DNA of 64,000 nucleotides from Silene conica (Eukaryota > Streptophyta > Magnoliopsida > Caryophyllales > Caryophyllaceae). The DNA is taken from NCBI GenBank assembly GCA_029255685.2, contig CM055312.2, positions 53,540,202 to 53,604,201 on the forward strand, given 5' to 3'. The position numbers and the translations under genes are program-made. This document shows positions 22,217-33,905 of the stretch, piece after piece; within the stretch, counting starts at the first letter, position 1; each line of letters opens with the position of its first letter. The notes under the pieces were generated by a model. The model saw only the letters and a program-made list of their open reading frames with translations. It was not told the DNA's origin and searched no databases.

Positions 22217-25200
22217 ACCACCCCATAACAGTAAAGGCAGACTTAGCAAGCATGAACAATCACAAGTGACGCTTAAGAAACGCGAGACGTTACATTCTAT
22301 CCCCCTTAAGAAAACTTCGTCCCCAAGTTTAACACACAACTGTAACACATGATACTTCGACGATCATGATATAGTGCATAACATACGCAGCAGGGTTATC
22401 AAGTATATTCAAATAGTCATGCCCTATCAGTTAGCCATGTCATAATTCATTAAGATTTTACAATGTTACGTCCCCGTAACCCCATATACATCCTAACACA
22501 GTACTCCATCTCACTCATTACTTTATCTCATAAAATCTAGTAACCAAGTATCGCACTCATCGTTGCATCTAAGACCAAAGACAAGGGGTGAGTGAACTGG
22601 CCGAATAACCGCAAATCCATACTTCAATCTCAATATTAATCTCAAACCCAGAATGTAACTCAATAGCCTAGGTCACGCTGGACCGAAAACACGATATGGC
22701 ACAACGACCCAACAACTCATAACTCAACACCAGCAACCAATTGTCATCTCAATTTCGACGTCAGTATTGTCAAACCTTCTATTAAAGGAACTAGTCCACA
22801 TTTAGAGTGTAAACCCTCAGCTACTCACCCACAAGTCAAGGTTAAAGAATACGGCGACTCGATAAAATACTAAAATGCAATCTCAATCTCAATACAAAAT
22901 CAATAACGGTCTTCGTTCTAGACTCACGAGCATCTCAATCTCATCAACTCACCTTCCAAGTTCATTGACATATAAACTTGTACGTACACTTAAAATTCCA
23001 CAGTTCATAAAATAGGGATCGGGACGCTATACCAAACCAACCTCATACAAAACCATTATGCATAAACAACTAATCGATTACCAAAAGTTTACCGATCTCA
23101 CAACAAAAGAGTTATCTTATCAATACAAAATTTTAACTATCAAAATAAAAGGACAATTACTAATATTTGATTCAAATAAATACTCAAAAGAGACCCATAG
23201 CTAGTATCATGTACTTATACAACCTCAAGAAATAACAAGAGTATTAGGATCTGTAGAACTCGGGTTACGCAGTAAGACAGAATTTGAGTAGATAACACTT
23301 ACACACCCATGAAATTTCAACGCAGAGCAAGTATGTACAACAACATAAATAGTCAAGAAACTCATAGTTCATAATTGGCAATTTAAAACGTTTCATGTTC
23401 ATAAACATATTTTTGAAGCAAAACCATATTAAGGAAAAGACATAGCGCAACATTAATTAACGTACTTAAACATGGAACATGGACCTATTTCACAAGACAT
23501 ACATGACTGAGAGACTCACAAGGTCGTTTAACATTCCCAGATATCTATTAGTTCGTAAATTCACTCAGGTGCATTTCCCGTCCATTCATATTACATCATT
23601 TATTATGAGACTAATAAAATATACGTCTTGCAACATAAGGGTTTATATAATGCGCAACAATTAAGCATTCGGGCAAGCTTTCATCAACATGTAAGTACAG
23701 AATTTGTCATATTGCAAACAATTACTATAATTATTAAAAGATCAAGCGTCATCATGGATAATCGTCACATTGAAATACAACTTTAAAACTTTTGAAACCT
23801 TGAAGCGTTAATTTGTGGCAATTTATAAACTCAAGTCAAAAGACAATTTTACAAGCTGAAATTCGAAACAAGGCTACATGGAGACATTTTGACTTTTATG
23901 TACTAAAACATTGCCCTTGTAGTTCATGAATTATGAAAGTTTTAACGATAAAAGTAAATGAATTCGCGCGACTAATACTTCCGTGACTCACATGTCAATC
24001 AATTAATAATTCAATGTATTATGACCAGATTTTCAAATATAGCAATATACAATTCCCTTTATGGCATACCAGTATACTTGAAGAGATTATGAGAATTAAA
24101 ATCGCAGGGAAGTAGTCAAAGATAACCATTAATATACGAAAGAACATCAACATGATTTACATTGTTCAAAATAATCAGAATTACGTGTAACACATAGGTT
24201 GTTATATCATGTTAATAAATTTACCAGTTAAATTTCATTCTACCACCTGGCAAGATTATTCTGTGATAAACATGATTTTAACATTATTACATATGAACAT
24301 CACATAGTTATTTTGAGGCATAACTCTAGGAAATAAGAGAGTCGGTATAATTGAAACTATTTTATATAAAACTTGACAAAATAAAGGAGGTCACATTATC
24401 GTAAGTAAGGTTCATATTCATATTATATGTCTATCATTCATCTTACTGATGCTAATATCAGGATATCACATAGGCACATCACATAATTCACATTTGACTA
24501 AACCTTTATATAAAACTTACATGACTTACGATTCCAGCAAACAAACATCATGTTACAACGTCCAAAATTATAATTAAATAAATGTTTAGCCATTTTGTGA
24601 ACCATTATAATTTTCGAGAAATATGATGGATTCTCTAATCATAGCAAAAAAAATAAAATGTAAAACTTAAGGAAGTTATGTATAACAAATTGGTCTGAAC
24701 AGAAACTTTACAGCAATAAAACAGGAAATTGAGCAACTTACAAAAACCACTATTAATTAATGACTTGTTAATAATTTACGTGACTTATCATTTGGGAAAT
24801 GTGAATGGATATATTAAACATTGGAGTTGGAATTATACATAAACAATAAATCCGTTTTAAATGGTTTCTTTTCCAAAAACACTGGTCAAAATGGAATTCA
24901 GTAGTAACAATCTGACCACTGTCAACTAAAAGATTTATTTCTCTCAAAATATAACTCCTATGAACGTGAAACCAGAAGTATTGTAAGACCAACTCAGAAG
25001 GTTATCATACATAAAATTTTCATACTCAAATATACGACACATATAAAATGACAGTCCGTACAACCCAGGAAACATTCTGGAAATTTATTAAAATTTTGGT
25101 CCCTTTGCAAATACACACTTCTACATCCAAACCCACCTTTCTTATTCCAAAATACGTTGACAATCATTTGAAGCATAGACACCACTTATTAATATTCATT

Positions 25201-25408
25201 CCTCATTTCAATTGTAGTTGCCATCTAAAACACAGTAAAGGTTTCGAAACTGAAAATAGGGTCAACTAAATAGCTTGATAGTTATACATGTGTATCAAAA
25301 TAAATTTATTTCTCCCATTGCACCATCACAACCTATCCAAGTGCGGAAACTTAAACTAGGGACTATTATGTATCCCTTATTGATTACGAACTTCATAACA
25401 ACTTTAAA
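22217..25408 (-). other. Element B interior, non-coding
   Basis: No supported gene. Read on the minus strand it ends with two more GGGGAC-loop hairpins (22465-22480 and about 22312-22330). The stretch is collinear with element A (33906-35843, then 47134-48280) and partly with 54273-55410. Conservation without coding capacity is what makes A and B a family. TTAAA at 25404-25408 is the target duplication of element K. Confidence 0.8.
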
Positions 25409-26585
25409 TGATGCGGATCTCTAGCTTAGATGGATCCCCCTTAAGAATATTAGTGCAGCGGAATTACACTTCTTAAGATAGATAACAAACTCGTTAGTAA
25501 CTTTGATGAAATAACACAAATAATGAACGAATGATGGATGATGAACGATGATGATGAACGATGAACAATGATGATGAACGAACAAAGTGAAGAACGAATG
25601 AACAAGGCTCGGAACAAGACTTGGACGATCGAACTTGTGATCAATGGATGATGGACGAAATCTTGATGATCAATGGATGATGGATTGTAGATGGATAGAT
25701 GATGTAACTTCAACCTTCTCTCGCAAAAGATGGAATTAGCTAACACCCTGCAAATCAACCTCGCAAAGTCGATCCCAAAAACTAAGCTCGCAAACTTAAT
25801 TAATGTCACTCAAAAGCTCACACAGAAACTTTATGATCTTTATTGATAATTCAACTTCAAAATTCGATGATAAAAACAATGAAAACGGATGCCTTTTATA
25901 AGGCCTTAAACTGTGTAAACCTACTAGAATTAAGGTAAGAATACCTTAATTAAACCCTATTAGGAAACCCTAATCCTACTTAAGCTCAAACAAAGTGTTT
26001 GACTAGGATTTAAGACTCCTAAACCTAATATAATTAAGACTCCTACTCCTAACATAATTAAGAATCCTTTAACAACTAGGATTCCTTATCCTACTAGAAC
26101 TATGAATGCTACAACAATTAGGACTCCTAATTCTACTAGAATTGTGAAACCTACTTCTACTAGGACTCCTACTTAACTTAGGATTTATGAATCCTATTAC
26201 AATTAGGAAACCTAATACATATTCTACTAAGACTAGGAAACATAACTTCCTAATCTTATTTTATTCTTAACTTAAATAAAATAAACAAAACAAAAAAAAA
26301 CCCTAATGGCCGAAACCCTAGTGTGGCCGTGCCTCTAGGCGCGCGTCCCTAGGCCCTTCGTGCCGTAGCTCCTCTTCCTTGGAAGCTTCATACACACCTT
26401 CCTTCACATAGCCTTTAGGGAATATCATCCAAGGATGTTCCAAAGTCTTCCGGAACCTTCTAGAATCTTCTTTTATTCCTTGTATAGCTAATTTGAATAG
26501 TCTTACGGATTCATGATCGAACCCGTTTGGTGTGAACCTTGACTTTGACTTATCTTTAGGAAAGTTTGAGCATGCACCCGCATCA
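25409..26585 (-). repeat. Element K 3' LTR
   Basis: It is 1177 bp and pairs with 28819-29996. It includes GATGAACGA-type repeats (about 25515-25600) and many AGGACTCCTA or TAGGAAACC motifs. The element's own ORF ends inside it at 26318. Confidence 0.93.
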
Positions 26586-28780
26586 TACTCTCCTTCTTTT
26601 GAAAAAGTTGACCTCAAATTTTGTCTTGTGCTATTCTTGGTCGAACCATTCCCACTCCACCACGTTGCTTCATGAATTAACCTTGGCTCCATTGGCTTAG
26701 AACAACTAGCTTGAACTCGAACCCCTTGCTCTTTCCTTGGCTCGATCTTGTTCTCCCTCTTGTTCCTTGCTTTATTCCAAGACCCTTGCAATAATAGATT
26801 GTAAAGCACAGGTTTTATAGTATTAGCAATCCTACACCTTGTAGGACTTGAAGTAGTAACATCCCTATTGTTGATAGAATTTCCTCCTAACTTCCAACTA
26901 GGGTTACTAGTCTCCTTCTCCACGCCACACTCCTTCTCGTGCACAACTTCTACCTCGTCTTGACCCACGGCATTTGCCACTTGACCTAGACTAGGACCGA
27001 CACCAACAAGCTCTTCACCCATAGTCGCAACCACGGACTCCTTGTCTCCCTTTGGTACACGCCCCTCATCTCCTCCAAGACTCTCGGCCTCACCATGATC
27101 AACTCCCTCATCATGCACCTCTCCATCTAACCCCCTCCTAGCCTCTTCATCCACCCTCCGTTCTTGGCCCTCACGTACATGGCCCTCCATGTACTCTCCT
27201 AGGGTTATGAATAAGCTCTCCTTCTTGTATTGGGAGTCTTTAGTATTAGTAGGTTTTAGATTGTAAGTAACCTTATCCTTAACAACTCGATAAATGTTTA
27301 ACCTCCCATCGTGTGTAACATCACGATCGTATTGCCATGGCCTGCCCAATAGTACATGGTACGCGCTCATAGGCACTACATCGCACCACACCTCATCTTG
27401 ATACGGACCTAGACTCAAACCCACCAATGCTTGGTCCCGTACACTCACTCCCTTGTCTCCATCCAACCAATGTAGCTTATAGGGTTTCGATCTAACCCTA
27501 GTGACTAACCCTAATTCATCAACTAACCCCTTTGCAACCACGTTAGTACATGAACCGCTATCCACTATTAGGTCACAGTTCTTGCCCCTAATCTTACATC
27601 GAGTATGGAACAACTTCTCCCTTTGCTCGGCCTCTTCGCTAGTCGCCTCAATGTGAAGACTCCTAATGACCAAACACTCTCCTTCACTCTCACTCTCCGG
27701 CTCCACGTCAACCGTCCCCGTTTCAGCCTCGAATTCCGCGCCCCTCGACTCCACTTCGGGTACTACAAAGTTCGGAATTAGGTCTTGTAATTCTTGGATG
27801 GTTAGAGCTCTCTTTTGTGGGCACTCATGGGCTATATGACCGTACCCGTGACACTTAAAACACCTTCGCATAGGATTCCCCTTAGACTCAACCACAACAC
27901 CCTTCCCCTTATCCTTGGACTCGTCTTTAACAGACTCTTTGGGTTTGGTTGGGACTGTTTGGTTATTCGAACCCTCCCCTTGGGTTTGACCCCTCGACGG
28001 TATGTAGCTCCTACGGCTCTTGTTCTGTTTTTCGATCTTTAGGGCTATACGACATACATCATTAAACCCATCATAATTTTGAACTTCGACGCTAGATGAT
28101 AGGGTTGATGTTAACCCTTTGATAAACCTAGCCACTCTAAGTTCTTCCTTATCCTCTAGGTCACAAACTATGGACATCCTCTCAAATTCTTTTATGTAAT
28201 CATTCACGGACATCCCTCCTTGAGTTAGGGATTGCAACTTAAGATAATTTTCTTGATTATAATCTTTAGGCAAGAATCGTTTCATAAGATGCTTCTTTAA
28301 TTTAACCCAAGAGTTTAGTTTAGACTTACCATCGCGCTTCCGTTGTTTCTTGAGATTCTCGTACCATAGAGATGCATATTTAGTTAGCTTTAGAATAGCT
28401 AACTTGAATTGTTTCTTATCATCATACTCCTTGTACTAAAAAACTCTCTCCGTTTGTCGTATCCAATCAAGAAATTCCTCGGGATCTAGGTCTCCTTTGA
28501 ACTCGGGTATATCTAGTTTAAGACCACGATCATCATCTTGCTTGTTGTATGCTTGGCGTTTTGGAACGTCCTCCTCGCCGTCGCTTGCCCTAGATGAAGC
28601 CTCATCTTCTCCAACTTTCAGCCCCTTCTTGTTCAACATAGATGCGATGATTTTAAGAACATAATTCATTTGATTTATTTGAGCCTTGATCTCCTCTTGA
28701 CCGGCCTCCCACGGTTTGCTTGTGGCTTCGCTATTCACGCTTGAACTTACCATCTTTACTTCTTCCCAAGATTGATTCAA
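26318..28780 (-). pseudogene. Gag-protease polyprotein of element K, one in-frame stop
   Basis: The frame starts at ATG 28780 (MNQSWEEVKM) and is open to 26318 except for one TAG at 28436-28438. The reading frame is the same on both sides. Before the stop lies LDIPEFKGDLDPEEFLDWI. After it come the gag remainder (MKRFLPKDYN, LTQGGMSVNDYI, FIKGL), a CCHC knuckle (CFKCHGYGHIAHEC, residues 142-155 of the part starting at 28285) and the aspartic protease VDSGSCTNVV (Asp near 242) with LLGRPWQ. About 300 further residues, rich in Glu, Gly and Lys, match no retroviral domain I know. There is no RT motif. The last 268 bases of the frame lie inside the 3' LTR. Gag should pack the RNA; the role of the tail is unknown. 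Confidence 0.88.
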
Positions 28781-28803
28781 TAAGAATTAAACCAAGAGCC
28801 GAA

Positions 28804-28815
28804 GCTCTGATACCA
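28804..28815 (-). promoter_or_regulatory. Primer binding site of element K
   Basis: On the minus strand this is TGGTATCAGAGC, complementary to the initiator tRNA-Met 3' end, three bases inside the 5' LTR. Confidence 0.92.
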
Positions 28816-28818
28816 AGT

Positions 28819-29996
28819 TGATGCGGATCTCTAGCTTAGATGGAACACCCTTAAGAATATTAGTGCAGCGGAATTACACTTCTTAAGATAGATAACAAAC
28901 TCGTTAGTAACTTTGATGAAATAACACAAATAATGAACGAATGATGGATGATGAACGATGCTGATGAACGATGAACAATGATGATGAACGAACAAAGTGA
29001 TGAACGAATGAACAAGGCTCGGAACAAGACTTGGACGATCGAACTTGTGATCAATGGATGATGGACGAAATCTTGATGATCAATGGATGATGGATTGTAG
29101 ATGGATAGATGATGTAACTTCAACCTTCTCTCGCAAAAGATGGAATTAGCTAACACCCTGCAAATCAACCTCGCAAAGTCGATCCCAAAAACTAAGCTCG
29201 CAAACTTAATTAATGTCACTCAAAAGCTCACACAGAAACTTTATGATCTTTATTGATAATTCAACTTCAAAATTCGATGATAAAAACAATGAAAACGGAT
29301 GCCTTTTATAAGGCCTTAAACCGTGTAAACCTACTAGAATTAAGGTAAGAATACCTTAATTAAACCCTATTAGGAAACCCTAATCCTACTTAAGCTCAAA
29401 CAAAGTGTTTGACTAGGATTTAAGACTCCTAAACCTAATATAATTAAGACTCCTACTCCTAACATAATTAAGAATCTTTTAACAACTAGGATTCCTTATC
29501 CTACTAGAACTATGAATGCTACAACAATTAGGACTCCTAATTCTACTAGAATTGTGAAACCTACTTCTACTAGGACTCCTACTTAATTTAGGATTTATGA
29601 ATCCTATTACAATTAGGAAACCTAATACATATTCTACTAAGACTAGGAAACATAACTTCCTAATGTTATTTTATTCTTAACTTAAATAAAATAAACAAAA
29701 CAAAACAAAAACCCTAATGGCCGAAACCCTAGTGTGGCCGTGCCTCTAGGCGCGCGTCCCTAGGCCCTTCGTGCCCTTGCTCCTCTTCCTTGGAAGCTTC
29801 ATACACACCTTCCTTCACATAGCCTTTAGGGAATATCATCCAAGGATGTTCCAAAGTCTTCCGGAACCTTTTAGAATCTTCTTTTATTCCTTGTATAGCT
29901 AATTTGAATAGTCTTACGGATCCATGAACGAACCCGTTTGGTGTGAACCTTGACTTTGACTTATCTTTAGGAAAGTTTGAGCATGCACCCGCATCA
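28819..29996 (-). repeat. Element K 5' LTR
   Basis: It is 1178 bp with TGATG/CATCA termini and nearly identical to 25409-26585. It repeats the last 268 bases of the gag-protease frame as untranslated sequence. Confidence 0.93.
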
Positions 29997-30001
29997 TTAA
30001 A

Positions 30002-30605
30002 TGCGTATAAAAGGCATAAAAATCTTAATTACGATATATGCAACACATAACTATATACGTTCATGGCTTAGGGAACACATTCCGCATATCACTAGACATG
30101 GATTACTAATTTATATAAATCTGATCATTCATGTTCAAATACTAACAATATATTACATAGATACTATAGTCATTCAATTCCAGATAATCGTATAAACACT
30201 TCAAATATCAAAATCATATGATTACATCACTCTAACGATGGCTCAAAAAATACAACTCCCAAACTCTGATAATTTCAATTCAATCATCCATGTCAATCCA
30301 CAGTTCCTATTGCACATATCCTTAATCAGAACTCACATATGACTTACCTCGTTCTTCTCCTGCAAGAACGTTAGCATAGTATAACCAGGTCACTATATAG
30401 TCTACCCCATTCTTCAATTACTCTCTCTGGGTTCCCGAGACAGAACAGAAAGGGCCCAGGTTTGGTGTGAGGGGCCCCCTAACTCATCCCGTTCCTTTTG
30501 AGGCTCCTAACAGTCTCATCTCGGGGTTCATTTTATTAGACTCTTCCTACGTTCATTATTATTCATTTGGTTTAGGCCTAAGGATCGTTCGATCTGATAT
30601 CACTT
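30002..30605 (-). other. Element B 5' interior and primer site
   Basis: Collinear with 48284-48904 of element A. The primer site in antisense is TGATATCAGATC (30591-30602), two changes from the initiator-Met complement; element A keeps the perfect TGGTATCAGAGC. No gene is seen. Confidence 0.82.
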
Positions 30606-31642
30606 TGTAACACCCCGATTTATTAAGGAGCCTTTAGCAAGACATCCTCAGTAAATTGAGCTGTTACCATCTCGGAATATCCGAGGCAGTGAATAACAAA
30701 GTAAATCAAACCAAAGTACTTTATATAAAAACTGGTAAAATTTAAGCTTTGGTGTTTCAAATACTACATAGCGGAATAAAAGTACAACTGATAACTACAA
30801 AGTAGGTGATCTACATCTAAGTCGGTCCATTCCAAGTGCTCACGCCATCCCATGCTCCCACAGCACCATCTTTCCTGTCAAAACTGCTCCCCATTACGGA
30901 TCATCATAGGTGTCACACGAATACACATGGTCAACCACGAGGTTGAGTAGAGGAAAAATAAATAACAAACACTATCATATATATATTGGGATCAATCATC
31001 CCTTTTCCGCACCGATCCAACACCACATAAACTCTGCACCGATCCAACGCCAAATAAACTCCGCACCGATCCAACGCCAATTAAACTCCGCACTGATCAC
31101 AAGACCCAGTATACTCCGCACCCATCACAAGACCCAATATACTCCGCACCAATCACAAGACCCAATATACTCCGCACCAATCACAAGACCCAATATACTC
31201 CGCTCCATATCACAACACCCAATATTCATCACATCGTAGCGTATCACGGAATTAGGTAATTAAATAACACAATATACCAATCATAAGATAATAAGATGAA
31301 CACGGTTAACATCAAAAAATAAACAAATTACTCATCACCATGTACACAGTATTCCCCTACCTCAATTAGTAGGCACGCAGATACGTAACGAATAATTAAC
31401 CTTCCCGAACCCCATAACAACCAACACTTACTATAAATAGAAACCTTCCATAAATGGAAAGTTTCCATAAATGGAAACTTCTCAAAAATAGAAACTCCCA
31501 TAACCCACTAATTTCCGACTCATAAACTTAACTAACTCAAAGCCACAACCAAAACCCGTAACCAAAAGTAAGAATATAATTATAATAAAACGTAATACTA
31601 AATAAATGGCAACAACTTTCGATTTGATTAAACCAACCATAG

Positions 31643-31675
<33 letters not shown>

Positions 31676-32767
31676 GTCATAACAATAATAATAATAAGTA
31701 ATAATAATAATAAGTAATAATAATAATAATAATAATAATAAAATTAACAAACATAACCGTGATGAACAAAACAGCCCTAACGACCTTACCCCCGCGACTT
31801 CATCCCACGGCCCATCCACGTACCACCACCTCGACCAGCAGCACCCACTACCCTCCAACACCACCGACCACCAACTACCACCACAACACCACCGCACCTC
31901 TCGACACCCACTGGCGACTCCGACCAGAACCCCTAAACCCAGACCTGACACCCGCCTGAGTTCATACTGCCTGTGAACAGGCCAGAAACGAACCCCAGCA
32001 ACCACCCTAGCACCACCCACGACTCCTACCAACAAAACCTCCGACAACCCCTCCTTAAGACCACGGTGGTACCACTGCTTAGACCTCCCCCGAGTCGTCA
32101 GTAGCACCACCCCCAAACCACCTTCCTGACTCGACAGCACAAACCCCCTGGCCTCTATATTAAACTGTGATGAACAGACCCAGAACCACTCCCTTTCGAT
32201 GACTCCATAACCACCCTAGCCTAGTGACACCACCCCCACGACACGACCCTGACCACCACCAAAACCACCGTGCCCAACATGCCTGGTAACCTCGACTCTA
32301 TGCTCATCGAACTGGACAGAAACAACACATGAACAACATGGTGAAAACAGAGGTTGCGGCTTACCTTTTTCACAGCCAAAATGAGGGTGTTTAGGGTGGT
32401 CCAACCTACTGTTCCGAGCTTCCTTTCTCTTCTCTGGTATAACGGCTAAGATCTTGGGGTGGTGGTTGTGTGTAGCCTAGGGTAAAAAAAGGGTAAAACC
32501 TAATATGAACGACACAAGGAGGCTGCTGTGTAGTTGTGGTTTTTCTTAGGGTTTAGGGTTTAGTCGTGGGCTCTGTTTTGTGTTGTGCACACAAAGCGAG
32601 GCCCAACTCCGTCCCAGGTCTCACGCGTCATGACGTCCCAAGATCAAACCCCACCATCAACCTCTATTATAACAATTAAATAGAACACTTACAAAAACTA
32701 AGCGTGTTTAAGCACTATCGATAAATATAACCGCGCGCTAAAATATATAAAGATTCGGGGTATTACA
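30606..32767 (-). repeat. Element B 5' LTR
   Basis: It is 2162 bp and differs from 18410-20602 by point changes, microsatellite length and a deletion of about 50 bp near 31383, just after GCAGATA. The antisense TATA region is near 30717-30726. Confidence 0.92.
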
Positions 32768-33698
32768 CCCAGACATCAGACTATAACCCACTGTGGTACC
32801 ACCGTGTCGACCTCCCCCGAGTCAACGGTGGTACCACTCCCAAACCACCACTGTAATCCCGTAACACCAGACCTTGCGACAACAGAGGACGAACAGAGGC
32901 CACGAACACCACCACTGACACCACCCTAACCGCCTAAACCTAACACGACAGCCACCACGACACTCCCCCGACTACCACCATTCGTCGATTCCAAAAACCC
33001 AGGACAAACGCTAACAGAACTAGACTCGAAACACGCACACAAAACAACACGTAGAAGACTCTGATCTGAAACATAATTAAATGGGTTGTCTCAGGCGACA
33101 AAACCACCACGACTGGTGGTTCCTGGTGACCAACGGTGACCCATAATGTGGTCCAAACACCACTACTAACGTCGTGGGTTAAGATTAGACAAAGACCTGA
33201 ACCCGCAGCCATGAAATACACATACGAAAAGTTACTGAAAACAACAGGAAAACGTAGAGGAGAAAGAAAACTGGCTGACATACCTACTTCGTATAAGTTT
33301 CGATCACCCTTAGACTGCTCTATGGCCACCATGAAAACCACCTATGTATTCTCTGTTATGACGGCTGTAGATTAGTGTGTTTGTCTGAGAGATAGGGTAG
33401 CTAGGTTTAGGTTTTCTGACTTGTAGAAAGTGACGGGATGCTAGGGTTGGTGTTTGTTTGAAAAAGAAAAGAAATGTGAGGTATGGGCTGAGATGTGCAC
33501 GCAACTCGAGGCCCACACTATCCCTTTGGTCTCGAGTTCGAACCCCCTTGTCAACACAATACATTACTACTTGATTAAAACATAACAACTCAATTAAAAG
33601 GACACAAAACTATAGATATCATAATTAAATTTTCGATGTTTATTTAACGAATAACCCGTCACAATTATATAATTTGAATAATAAAACGGGTTATTACA
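32768..33698 (-). repeat. Element A 3' LTR, proximal part
   Basis: It continues the LTR cut at 18409. The GGTACCACCGTGTCGAC region and CCCGAGTCAACGGTGGTACC match the antisense of 2290-2400 in the chromovirus LTR. It ends GGTTATTACA. Confidence 0.88.
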
Positions 33699-33905
33699 AT
33701 CTTCCCCCCTTAAAATGAACTTCGTCCCGAAGTTCACCCACTCATATAGTAAACAAACATACCCATCGAAAGGCACATAAGTATATCCCGACTTGACAAA
33801 AGCATAACACGACTCATTAATACGAACTATGCAAATACGGGGTATTACAGTCAATACGGGGTATTACAGTCTTCCCTCCTTAAAATGAACTTCGTCCCGA
33901 AGTTC
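33699..33905 (-). promoter_or_regulatory. Element A double polypurine module
   Basis: The outer tract and hairpin are at 33699-33735. After about 100 bp of normal-looking 3' UTR, the 19-mer AATACGGGGTATTACAGTC occurs twice in tandem (33834-33852, 33853-33871). A second tract and hairpin then follow at 33869-33905. Each 19-mer looks like an LTR end plus the first purine-tract bases. Confidence 0.85.

Larger units (their letters stand above)
25409..29996 (-). mobile_element. Element K: gag-protease-only LTR retrotransposon
   Basis: A 4588-bp element has LTRs 25409-26585 and 28819-29996 (TGATGCGG...CCGCATCA) and the exact 5-bp duplication TTAAA (25404-25408, 29997-30001). Element A near 48283 preserves the uninterrupted site, which confirms the ends. 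The primer site is minus-strand TGGTATCAGAGC (28804-28815) and the purine tract lies at about 26586-26600. Gag and protease are present. RT, RNase H and integrase are absent, so it is non-autonomous, of the kind called TR-GAG. By eye the LTRs differ at roughly 15 positions, so the insertion is fairly recent. Confidence 0.92.
18410..32767 (-). mobile_element. Element B: complete LARD-type retrotransposon, with nested LINE and element K
   Basis: Two LTRs (18410-20602 and 30606-32767), a primer site, polypurine tracts and TG...CA ends define a complete element. The target duplication is CCCTG (18405-18409) against CCCAG (32768-32772), one mismatch. The related LTR of the chromovirus reads continuously through this point (CCACCCCCTGACAC in antisense), which confirms the insertion in element A's LTR. 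After removing the LINE and K, the interior is about 4 kb with no gag, protease, RT or integrase. The 2.2-kb LTRs and non-coding interior fit the LARD class. Confidence 0.88.

Noticed and set aside
23265..25269. Several 60-75-residue ORFs in the A and B interiors
   Set aside because: Short, AT-rich, not kept in frame between the aligned copies at 33906-35843 and 47134-48889.
25450..25809. 119-residue ORF duplicated at 28860-29219
   Set aside because: Both copies are the two LTRs of element K, antisense repeats of GATGAACGA-type sequence; duplication reflects LTR identity.
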